NCBI RefSeq assembly: GCF_963576545.1
Contig: NC_083646.1
Span: 15,045,238-15,109,237 of the forward strand
DNA length: 64,000 nt
Reading direction: 5' to 3'
Source of the DNA: Limanda limanda
Lineage: Eukaryota > Chordata > Actinopteri > Pleuronectiformes > Pleuronectidae
The position numbers and the translations under genes are program-made. The notes under the pieces are model-generated. The model made no database searches, was not told the origin of the DNA, and saw only the letters and a program-made list of their open reading frames with translations. Position 1 is the first letter of the stretch. Each line of letters starts with the position of its first letter. Below, in pieces: positions 1-33,500 of this stretch.

Positions 1-30
1 GGTATCTGGACCCATGTATTTGCAAACAGG

Positions 31-345
31 CCTATCACCATGCAGCCAGGTCACTATCAGGAGCAGGATCGCAGATAAAGTTCCCATTTACCTGTTTTGA
101 AATTCTCCAGAGAGGCTGCACCACCGTGAATATCTGTGGTGTACTGCGTTTGTTTACAGGAATAGTGCAAGTTCAAATACTCTACAGCGGATGTGTGTTA
201 CAGCTGAAGGCATCTGGGGAGAAAATGCCTCACAACTCGCTGCTGGGTCACTATCAGGGGCAGGATCTCAGATAACGTTCCTGTTTAACTTTGATGAGAT
301 TCCACAGAGAGGCTGCATGACACTGGATGTCCGTGGTGTGTTAGT
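31..345. repeat. Diverged tandem duplication, period about 197 bp
   Basis: GGTCACTATCAGG at 49 recurs at 246, and AGAGGCTGCA at 111 recurs at 308, with the same 197-bp offset and similar sequence between. The first copy is near the window edge, so more copies may lie to the left. I do not recognise the unit. Confidence 0.6.
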
Positions 346-1353
346 CCCAGTTTTGCAATGGCCTGTGTGTGTGAGATTTGGGGATAAAATGGGCCGTAAT
401 GTAGTAAGAAGTATCCAATACTCGCAAAAGTTTTCAGTCGTACATCTCTGGCCTGAAACAGTAAACTTTTGTGCTGTCTTATATGTAGATTTATTTTCTT
501 GATTACAAAAATAAGTAGAAATGTTAATATCTTTGTCCTCAGTGTGCAGCGGTTTGTGTATTTGTCTTCCACTCAGATGAACGAACTCTGCCTCTTCACT
601 CAAATGTAACAAATATGAAAGGAAGGGAAAAGCATCGGCCCATTATTCCGCCAATGCATTAAACCACGTAACCCTGTCGGAGAAATTTTAAAAGCTGCGA
701 TGGGAAACTAAATTTAAAAAAGAAAAAAAGCTGTCGGTTGCCAAAATGTTTCTCCTTTTTAAAACACTTTGAACAGCGGCGAGAAAAAAAATCTCTGCTG
801 CATAAGTTGATGTCAAATTCTCTCTATTGTGTCGGGTCTTGCTGAATCCAATGAGTTCACCAAAGGGGAGAGAGACCGGAAAAAAACAAAATCCAAAGCA
901 GTAGAATAAACTGAAAGGCATAAAATTTCAAGCACTCCACATAAAGTTGTAGTAGAAAGGCTTTTACACATAAAGCATTAACTGTTTGTTGGTAGACAAC
1001 ATGGCTTACAACCCAATGAGAAGATTCACTTTGCTGCATCCTGAGAGGGAAACAATGCTGCTGCTGAGCTGAGGAAGAACTCGAGTAATTACTGTGCTGT
1101 CTTTGTGCTTCTTTGTCCGTATATGTGGGTTTTGTACCTTTGCTTATAGAAACCATGCGTGGGTGTGTATGAAAGTAAAAGCGTTTAAAATTGTTTTGCT
1201 CTTGCCGCTGGTGAGACGTAATGTTCAAAAACTAATTTCTTTTATCAACATGATTCTGTCAACGTGATTAAGGGAAGCATTACTCAGGCGGGCACGTATT
1301 TCACCAAAAACATTAAAACAACTGACCTCAAAGAGATTGAGTACACTGAAGCT
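346..1353. other. Non-coding sequence 3' of the Rpl4 chaperone gene
   Basis: AT-rich. Both strands show only short ORFs without recognisable domains. Nothing further can be supported. Confidence 0.5.
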
Positions 1354-1359
1354 TTTAAT
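1354..1359 (-). terminator. Possible poly(A) signal (ATTAAA) of the Rpl4 chaperone gene
   Basis: On the minus strand this reads ATTAAA about 170 nt after the stop codon. It is the nearest common poly(A) hexamer, and no downstream element was proven. Confidence 0.3.
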
Positions 1360-1529
1360 ATCACTCGTTTTTTTCCGTGCATCTCATTTCATTGTCAGAT
1401 TTCATCACTGATAAATGGATGACAAAGGATAACCGGTAAAAAGGCACTTTAGAGAACACAGGGTAACACTGAAACTAGAGGGATAATGGTGATAAGTGAA
1501 ATCACATGGTACAAACAACAGGGGTTCGG

Positions 1530-23226
<21,697 letters not shown>

Positions 23227-23815
23227 GTTGGACAACAAAACGTCTTGTATTCCTTCAACTTCTGCCCGGAAACAGACTAAACAACAGTGTAAATGTGAGC
23301 CACGCGTGGAGAGCAGCAGCTGATGGTATGGAGGCAGACAGCGCATGCGCAGAGCGGTCACTGCGTGGATGCTCCGGAAGCCGAAAGCAGACATAATTAC
23401 TGCCGGTCGAAAAAGTCACACTGAAGCAAGTGTGATTTTACTTTAAAGCAGTCCGTCATGTTAAACACTTCACGCCTCATTTGACGTTGAGAGTCCCCCA
23501 TTACAACTTTGTGTTTCCGGTAAAGTGATTTAAAAGGCACGTTTTAAACGAATCATGCGCTTTTGCTTATGGGCGGTCCCTCTATGTGACTGACAAGCCT
23601 GTGGACCAATGAGATAACGCAATGAGGCTGTACCCCTTAACGTACCAGGAACCCGCTGGATTTCAACCAATGGGCAGACACGTCAAAAGGACGCATGGTT
23701 TTTTTTCCTACAATTCCTGTTGTAAATAAACGAATGACAGAGACGTTGGCGATAGTTTAATTGCGACCAAAATACCGAATCGATCCGGAAACCGATTACT
23801 CGACTGCTTATCAAG
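23227..23815. promoter_or_regulatory. Shared head-to-head promoter, Rpl4 chaperone and MINDY3
   Basis: The two start regions diverge from here. Visible elements: CCAAT boxes at 23606-23610 and 23667-23671 (NF-Y type), GGGCGG near 23570-23575 (GC box), and ETS-type CCGGAA/TTCCGG cores near 23371, 23514 and 23784. No TATA box is obvious at either side. Donor AAG|GTAACC at 23815/23816 marks the end of a likely non-coding first exon of MINDY3 beginning somewhere near 23730-23760. Start sites are inferred. Confidence 0.6.
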
Positions 23816-24276
23816 GTAACCGTGTTTTACTTTCTTCGAACCGATATCAAGCAGAACGAGTTCATTCAACCCCTGTCGTTCCCGCTGTGTTGTGAGAAGT
23901 CGCTGAATGACAAAGCAGTGAAAGATTAGCTGCTAGTAGCCGTGCTAATGCTAACTGCTGACATTACAAAGCAAATACACTTCTTGAAAATATCACCCAA
24001 CCCATAAACAGTGTGCGGAGGTCACAACGCCGCCTCGTAGCTAGCTGAACGCTATCCCGCTGTCGGTTTATACAACTATATAACAGTAACCTAACTGTTA
24101 GCTTTCTAGCTTGTTGGGTAACCGAGCCCCTATGTAACATTGCATTGATTAACAAAATGTGTCATAAGGCAACTGTCGCCTTAGAAGTGAAGTTTAGCTA
24201 TATGTGCTAAAACATATGTGTGTTATTAGCATTAGCCAATAATCTTAACATGTGGTGGTGTTGCATTCTCTTGCAG

Positions 24277-24505
24277 GCTGCTGTGGCCAGGTTGATGTCA
24301 TTCCTACCAGCCAGCTTGCTGCCAGCCACTGGAGACAGACACAGGTCGCTTGTGGCCAATGCCACCGGCTCGACCTGCCCGAGAGAAGTGGACTGCCAAC
24401 CTCGAGAAGAGCTAGAGAGTTGGCCTCAGCAGATCCCTGTCGTCCCCACCTGGCTGTCGCACTGAAGAGGGAGAGCCTGTGGATCAACCTGCAGTGAAAG
24501 TTGTC
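24277..24505 (+). other. MINDY3: MINDY3 5' leader (second exon, non-coding part) with a uORF
   Basis: Acceptor CTCTTGCAG at 24268-24276 opens the exon that carries the start codon. The leader contains an ATG at 24295 with a 56-codon ORF ending at 24465, 40 nt before the MINDY3 ATG. If this exon is transcribed as modelled, the uORF would precede the main start. Confidence 0.55.
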
Positions 24506-24599
24506 ATGTCGGAGTTAAATAAGGAGGTGGTGGATCTGGTTTGGGGGAGACCCTCCAGTGGGGTAGTGTCCGCTTCTATCTTCCGCAGATGGTCCCAAG
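24506..24599 (+). CDS. MINDY3: MINDY3 coding exon 1
   Basis: ATG at 24506, residues 1-31 plus one base, ending FRRWSQ. The donor is G|GTATGA. The start is chosen because it matches the conserved MSEL start and no in-frame ATG lies upstream in the exon. Confidence 0.92.
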
Positions 24600-27500
24600 G
24601 TATGATGATCAGTCTTCCAGGGAACACCAAACATTTCCTTCAGAAACAGGCTTTTTTCCAACACAATACCACAGGAATTTCAATCGCTGGATCCTCCTTT
24701 CTAATTGAAGTTCAGGCATGCAGTAAAATACAGAGCTGGTATGAATACTGTACGTAGTCAATCATTACAGCTCATGCACATGGTTAGTTGGCCCTTCTGC
24801 AGAGTTCAGCTTGGATTCACTCCATGGCCTTCAGTAGGGCTTTGGTTGCAACTAACAGTTATTTTTATTATTTAAGCGATCTGTTATTTTCTTGATTAAT
24901 CGGAAGTCCTTTGGTCTGTAAAATATGCAAAATATAGTCCAGTGAAGTCTTTAATTACCTTGTTCTGTTATGTGGGTTTTTCAGAACACAACAGAATTCG
25001 TAGGAACCAAACAATATTGAGAGACCGAACCCAGTGTTTTCTGAAACATGACTTTTAAACTATGAATTGATTATCAAAATAGATGTTGATGCCTTTCTTT
25101 CTCAGTCCGTTATCAAACATCTAATGTGAGTTCACTGTGTTTAAATGAGATGTTTTTGTCTTCATCACAGGATTTGTTTTCAGTGAGAATGAGCACACAG
25201 CTCTGGAGCAGTTTGAAGGAGGCCCATGTGCTGTCATTGCACCTGTCCAGGTATGATCAGGTTCAGTTTTCCATTTGGTATTAACAGGCCCCGTTGTCAA
25301 AAAAACATAGCCCTCAACAAAAGTTTTGTGACTGTATTTCTCACGATAGTAAGGCTATCATGGTGACAAAATCTGTCCACAGACATAAACACCAATGTGG
25401 CCATGACAGGAGGAGGACCTCAATATATGGGAGTTATAGCCCATTCAGCACCCAAAGCTTGGGTGGTTCAGAAGTAATTGGATAGATACACAAGAAGTCC
25501 AACAAAATCATCATATTTACTGTAAAAATTATTTTAAAAAATTGTCGATGACTCCTTGAAGACTTTGGACCACAGACCTCAGTGGGTACTTTGTATTTTC
25601 CCCTCTGAATCTCTCCCAGTCTTTTTTTTTTTAGTTGAAAATCATTTAAGACATGATTGTGATGAATCTATTTCTGATCAATGTTTGATTTTTGAGCCTC
25701 TATATTATCCTCTCCACCTGCATCGTAACCTCTTCATTTTTGCAAGGAATAGACCCAGTCACTATTGTTTTGTTTTTCTTTTAATTATTGGCAGAGGAGG
25801 CATGCGAAGTGTAGCGCTGCCTCCCACTGGGGAAAAACTATAACGCATTTAGTCTCTGTAAGTGATTTATTTGCAAATAGTGCTACTAATGACTAAGTGG
25901 TCACTCTGAACACATGTAATGGCAAGTTCTAATGCCAGATGTGAGCTGATGTACTCAGAGATGTCCATTTGTGATCATTTAAATACAAGATATGAAGAGA
26001 GCCTCAGTCAACTTAGAGACACGTTTGAGCTTTTACTTATGCTTGCACTGATATTCAATCGACCCACAGCTGGCCAAGAAACCTTAAGTAGCCAGTGTCC
26101 ACTTGCTTTTACACACTTCTCATGAAAACAGCCTTATCTCTCACACAAATCCATAGCTTTATATCAAATTGTGTGTGCCACAGCAATAATAACAAATGTG
26201 TATCTGTCCAAATACATATGGTGTAGACTCTCTGTGCCGGACAATAATGTTAATTGACTGAAAATGGTTTGTGTTTAAAATAAAATATATTCAAAATCTG
26301 TGTGCAGTACATAGAAAGTTTATCAGGTTGTATTTTCTTGCACATTTGGAGACTGACTGTGTTTCTTCACAGGCTTTCCTTCTCAAGAACATTATCTGTA
26401 ATAGAGAATGCTCCAACTGGAGACAGATGTCAGGTAAATTGTCCACAGAAACCTCCAGACCATTGCTTTAATATTTGTGTTATACTGTAACTGAATAGCT
26501 CATTAAATCAATAAATAAATGCATATTTTTTTTGTGTGTCTGCTAGAGGGGGAGCAGAAAACAGCCCTGTGTTCCACACTGAGTGAAATCTTGGAGTCGG
26601 CCTGTTCCAGCCCCTCCACAGGGTTCTGCCTGGTGACCTGGGCAAAGGGACAGGGCCCACACACTAGCACACATACTAAGACACAGTCACAGTCAGAAAC
26701 GCAGGACGTGCCAGAGAGCAGCCAGCCGCCAAAGGAGCAGCCTCCCAGTGAGTCCGACGTCTGTCATATTCACACGCGAGAGGCGTATTAAAAATAACGG
26801 TGCACAAACACATGGATCCTCACTTCACATAGGTCCATCTTCACAAACATTTTACATTTCAATGTTTGACATTGTGGGGTTTTACTGTGTTAAACTCTGA
26901 CCCTTTAGTGTATGTGTGTTTTATTTTGCCTAGCTGCTCTGGCTGCTGAGGATCTTGGCTTTGATCGATTTCACAGTGCTATTCAGTAAGTGACACTAAA
27001 TATTCTCACCACAGCTAACATCTTGCATCTTTATACTCATTACTGTTTCCTCCTCAACTCAGATAATCCCAAATAATACTTCAGGTTTCCGGAGGGATCA
27101 AAACCTCATAAATCCTGGATTTACAATTGCCAATATGCAGGAATGGAATATAGAAGTACACATTTCTCAGAGGATAGTATCAGGAGAGCTGAGGGGACTG
27201 TATGTGATCAATCTCATCTGTTAGAGTTGGCCTCCACAATGATTAGCTATTTCACTCTGTTGCCGAATCAGCATTTTCCCTAATTGCCTCATATTAAAAA
27301 AAAAAAAAACTCTGACTACCTCTCTTTCACACAAGCTGTCTGTCACACACACACACACACACAACTTAAATTAATGCAATGCTGCATTTGCCAGAGGAAT
27401 ATTGAAATTTCATCACGTGCGCACTGGCAGCTGAGACCACAGTCAGCAAAAAGCAATGATTACTTGAGTGAAGAAGTGCATACTAACTAAGACAGGCAAT

Positions 27501-30500
27501 TAAAAGAGGAAGGTGGCTCCCAACAGACGAGGGCAGATTTTTCTTGGTCCTCTGGTGCGTTTAATAGATTTGTGCCCCATTGATAGTTATCTTTACCACC
27601 CTGACATGACAGATACACTCAATACATCAGTCTCATTGACTGTAGTTTCCTGAGATCCAACATTTATTTTTTATTTTGAATGGTTCATAAGGCATCTTGA
27701 TGTTTGTTCCTCTCGTGCAGTAAGCGGACTGTCATGTCAGTGTCTGAGCTGAGAGATGAGGTGCTGTCCCTCCACCAGACCTGGGGGGGGTGCTGTGGAG
27801 TCTTGCTTTTCCTCTACTCAGTCATTCTAACCAAGGTAACATAAACAACCGGTTGCATGGAAAGAGGGGTGGAAAAATGACATATGGAATGGAAACAAAA
27901 ATATTGCTTTTGTCGCTTTTCCATATTTATCAAGTCATTTGCATGAAGTGATAAATATAGAGACTTATGTTTTTTAAAGCTTCAAACACGAAACCCCTTT
28001 TTCTTTTGACGAAGGAGCTTTTAATCATTATATTTTAGCACTTAATTCAATCCTCCTGTTTGTCACATCTATGCTCAAATATACAGACTTGTCTCTTCTG
28101 GTCTTCTCTCTGCAGGGCATAGAGAACATACGAAATGAGATCCAGGACACATTGGAGCCTCTGATAGACCCTGTGCATGGTCATGGCAGGTATATAAGAA
28201 CACCTCTCTTCACCTACTGTCCACATCAGTTAGACTGTTACAGCAAGTTAAGCGCTATTCCGGGTGTTTTTTGTATGTTAAAGGTTGTAAGGTGTCTTTT
28301 ATTTACTTTAGAATTCCTCATATACTTTACTGATGTTTTTTTCTTATCTGTTTTTGCAGTCAGAGTCTGGTTAACCTCCTTGTAACTGGCCACGCAGTCT
28401 CTAATGTCTGGGATGGAGACAGGGAGTGTTCTGGCATGAGTAAGATTTCCATAAAGTTTCTGCATATTCGCGCAAACATGCCATATTCACACGCATCACC
28501 CAGAGCTCAATTTTGTGGCCCTGGATTTAAACTACATCCATCAGTCGGCAATAATTCTTACATCCCACAGCCTTGCACAAAAGGCACAAATTAATGCCAG
28601 TTTGACGTAATTTAACAAAATTTTATTGCTCTTTTTTTCCCCCTCCCTGTCTTGTAGAGCTACATGGTATTCATAAACAGGCATCAGTTGGCTTCCTCAC
28701 GCTCATGGAATCTCTACGCTACTGCAAGGTACAGACATTTAAAGGCTCTGAGAACATCATGCAAAGAAACAACAAATGATTCAATGTTTGTTTATGTTAA
28801 ATCTGTAGAGGATTTGGGGATTTTTAATGTTTTAATGAAGATTCACTAGAAGCTGAGATGGACACCCATTGTATACACTGAGAGAGTATACAAGTAAACA
28901 AATTAACACAAAAATGCCCACTGTTACTTGTGACTCTGAGGTGTGGGTCATTCTCAATATGTGAAGCACAAACCACAGTGAGAGCTCTCATTACGCTTTT
29001 ATTTTGTGTGACACATGCAACACCCCAAAGTAGATGACAAAAGCAATTTAACAAAACACGGGATAGGACACAATGTAGTCAGCTTGAAAAACAGGAGTCT
29101 TGGCTGTTTATTTATCATTGCTAACATAAGCAAGCCCAAAAAAGCTGGAGTTCTCCAAAGACAAATAATATGTTAATAGCAATTGGATAGTTGCCAAAGT
29201 AAATGGAGATGTTCGGAGTGATTTAAAAGACCACTTCATATCCAATGCTAAGAGGTTTGCTCACTGTGCACTGTTCATGTAATGTTGCACCATTAGGTTT
29301 ATTGTTCTTGCATGAAAAGGAAGTTCAACCTGAACCTGATGCCACTATTCAGAAGAGCAAGTGACTTATAAGAGATGATCCTTTTGAAAAAAAAAAATTA
29401 ATAATTATAATTGTTAATATACAATCACTAGATACCGCTGTTTGTTCATGTGACAGACAAGTAACATGATGTTCTTGCTCTCTGACATGTTTAAATGTGA
29501 ATGTGCTTTGTAATCACATGTGTGTTGAACAGTCTGAGTCATGATGAAAAACAGACTCATTTGTTGTGCATTCTTTTTCTGTGTCTGTGTGTGTTTTAGG
29601 TCGGGGCATTCCTCAAGTCTCCAAAGTTCCCTATTTGGATCCTTGGCAGTGAGACTCACCTCTCTGTGTTTTTCACCAAGGCAAGTTGAATACAGTCATC
29701 AATCGGCAAGCAAACACATAATTCACACACACAGAGATAAACAGTGCATAATAGAAGCCAGTCTCCTCAGAAGGTTAGAAAGAACTAAATATGGAACGTG
29801 CTTAACAGATTTAATTTAGTCCAAGTCGGATATCAATGTGAGAGGAAAAAAGAGGCCGAAAGGGAGGGGAGGTAAAATGAGCGCAGGAGATACTCATATA
29901 TGGCCAGTACTGTTTCTTGGCATTTTACCTATCCAGCATTAAGAGGGAAAAAAGCTGTTTCCACACACACATAGTACACGCACACACACACGCACAGTTA
30001 TCGTCATGCTCTTTTCCTCACACGCACGGCAGCACACAGTTTTAGTTTCTCAACCATCTGTGATCTACCAAACAATGTGTTGTACAGAATGTATGGCCTT
30101 CATGTGTAAACCGCTGAATTTGGACTTCAATGAGAGCCTCCTTTTAGAGTATACATCTGTCTGCCTTCACTGGCAGGTTTGTTCTAACAAAAAGGGATCA
30201 CACATTTTTCTGTTCTGGCATTTGTTCATAAGAACATGTTTTTGTTGTACAAAAAAAGTCCCAGGAACTCAGAAGCCCCAGAAACAAGATTAACGATAAA
30301 AAAAATGATAGAAAGGAGAAGTTAAGAGATAAAAACAAGAAGCAAACAGTGTCTCCAATGCAATAAGGCTTGGGTGAGTTTATTTATTTAGTTTGACAGC
30401 TTTAGTGCTAGTAAAGACAACATGAGCAAATGCTGTTTACTCACCTGCCCAGTGTCTCTGACATTAACACTGAACAATAGAGTGTACTCTTGATTACCAC

Positions 30501-33500
30501 TCTTTACAAGTTGTTGCACACTGGAGCTTCGAGATCAGTGCTGCAGAATCTAACCTTGTTTTTGAGTGAAATGTGCAGAAAACAAAACTGGAACCAGGTT
30601 CATGTGGTCACAACCTTTGGAAATTCTTGGAAAAATGCCTTGCCATCATCTTCTTGCAACTGCAGAAGCTCAGATGTACACTCATGCACACACACATTCA
30701 TGCACAGGGCTATGCCACAAGATACAGAAGGCTCACCCTAATTGAGGTCAACTCTGCGGTTGCAACTTTGAGAAAAAACGTAGGCTCTTGGACAGGAGTA
30801 TGATTCATCAGATCACTGCTCATGTGTGCGTGTGCGTCCACTTAACCTCCTTGCAGTCAAACAAGCATGTTTATCATCTCTATCAGTGAACATGTAATGT
30901 GATACGTTGATGTAGCTTGTATATTAAAGCTGGCCGTTTTGGTGGAGCAAATTGATTCTCTGTGCTGTTGTGAAAATGGCACCGGAGAGACAGAAAGATC
31001 CCAGGCAGTCATCTCCATCATAATGCCACACCCTCAAAAATACCATTGATTAAAAGCTCACTTACATGCGTAGAGCTCTTCCCTGTTAGGCGAGTGGATC
31101 ATATGTTGCCTCGGTGATGACCCAAAGTCGTCATGCACGCGCTGATGACTTACTGATTGCTACAACTCGCCCGGCCCTGGTGACATAGTCACATATACAG
31201 ACTCACACACAGCCTGGCTCAAACACACACATTCCAGAGAGCAGGGAACCTAATCCTGATTAGCATTAGTGTTGTATGTGTGTGCAGCTTTAGGTGGATG
31301 GCTTCCTGTAGGGAATGTGATTCCGGAGTTCCCATCTGGATCCATTTGTCCCGCTGGAGACTGGCAACACACACACACACACACACATGCATTTATTCTG
31401 ACGTAGATAGCTGACACTACTTTGTGCCGGCTTTGAGACGAGGCGGAAGAGGGCCAGAACACTCAGTGAGACCCTGTCCTTATTGAAAGGGAATCTTATG
31501 TTGAGAGCCTATTCGCAGCACACTGAGATTTCCCAGCATTTATGATACAAAAATACACACTACCTGGTTATGCAGCTTTTAGCTTCGATATGGAGCCATC
31601 AGCCTCACAAAAGAAGAAAACCTGATCCCTGCCTCTGATGTGTCAGCGGCTCCTTCTGTCTGCCATCAGGGACGGGTGTGTATTCTCCCGAGTCGCTGTC
31701 AGTGTGTGACTGTGGCTTTCAGACCATCAGCTTAATGCCATTAGTGTTTTTTATCTAATCTACCTACACAAAAGGCCATTCCACCAACTCTGATCCCTAC
31801 CCAAAACAACCCCCCCACACCCCACACACACACACACACACACACACTCTCTCTGCCCTCCGTTGTATTAATGTGTGTGTGCTTGTGAGAGAGCGCCTGA
31901 GTGTGTGTCTAATGGCATGTAATGGGATCTGTTTTTGGACAAGAGTTTCTGAGACGCCACAGGAAGGATAGAAACGAAGAAAGAGAGAGAGCAAAGAAGA
32001 AGTGGGATAGGTGATGGATGAGACGTATCATGCATTATTTGTAAAAAAAGGATTCAATCCTTTTCTTTCTCCTCCTCTTGTCTTTGAAGTATCTATCCCC
32101 TCAAGTGTACAGTAGATCGTTTCCCCAAGAAAAGGATTCCCCGCGCACCCCAACCAACCTCTTCAGATTAGTGGTCCCTCATGGGAAGGGAAGAGGAAGG
32201 AGGGAAGTAGAGAAGTAGAAAGGAAGGATGCACTTTAAAGAGCGGTCACTCAGGAACGGAGGTGGGGGGGATTCTCTTGCGACATTTTTGCTGAGTGATG
32301 AGGTTCACAGGCTGTGTCTCTGCTTCTCCATGGAGATACATGCGTGTTGTTTGTGTATGCGTCCAGTTGTCATTTTGTAGGCCAGTGATTTACTAGGCGA
32401 GAGAGAGCGGCCATTGTGGCGCTTTGTGTTTGCAAACACACGCAGCGTGCCCTAATCATTATCATAATACTGTTTATAATAGTATTCACCTGCATCCCAC
32501 TGTCTTCTTCACTCAGTGTAACTTGCTCAGGTGTGAAAGCTAGTACAAGACCCTTGAGTATACTGATGCATGTTCTCAGGAACATTTATGAGCCCCTTAA
32601 CTCTGTCAAGGAGATTATGTTTTCGTCTGTGTTTTGTTTTATAGCGGGATTATGAAAAAGTAATTACCATGAAACTTTGTCGAGGTTTGGGGCTTGATGC
32701 AAAGATGAGCCATTACATTTTGGTGTTACTCTGGATCAGAGGGCAGTTTATTTTTCACTTTGACGAAGAAAATCAGGCTTTAGGGGACTAATAGCTGGTG
32801 TTCGAGTTTTGGTGTAGACATGTATGAATTGTCTAATCTAGTGAATTTGTTTTATAGGGGAAGTTTTGCCGTGTTCTATACTGATATATCATCACAGAGC
32901 AAATAGAAAATTATAACCCGAAAAGGTGATATCTTCAGAAGGGGACAATGCTCAGTTAAATAACAGTAATACTGAATTATGCCCATTACCCTCAATGTAC
33001 TGTATGTAGTTTGAACTAATAGGGAATTTATATTTAGTAACCGCAACAGGAAACATCTACAGTATAATAGATGATTCAAATTGTGTGTTTTCTATTAAAC
33101 CGGAAGACTTACCAGTCTTGGTGTGATCAGAGGGTGCGGGCCACACAGAAACACAGAATAACAAAGCAGTGTACATTAACAGTCATTAATAATCAGTGAC
33201 AGGTCAGACCAAAGGCCATTATAGCAGCATGAAAGGCTCTCTCTGTTAGTGTGTGTGTGTGGTGCATTATCCTTCCTTCTCCCCTGTGTGTTGGTCTCTG
33301 TTATGGGACCCATCATCGCGCTACATAACTCTCCTCTGGTGTCTCCTCATGTTTCTGGTGAGACACAGTCTTTCTCATCCAAGTCCGCTCCATAAATCAC
33401 CACTTTGTCCTGTCTGTCACACCTGAAACGCACACGCAGACGTTAACATGCAGTCGATACTGCACACACTCCCTATGTAGAAAGAGCGTTAGGTTTTCCA

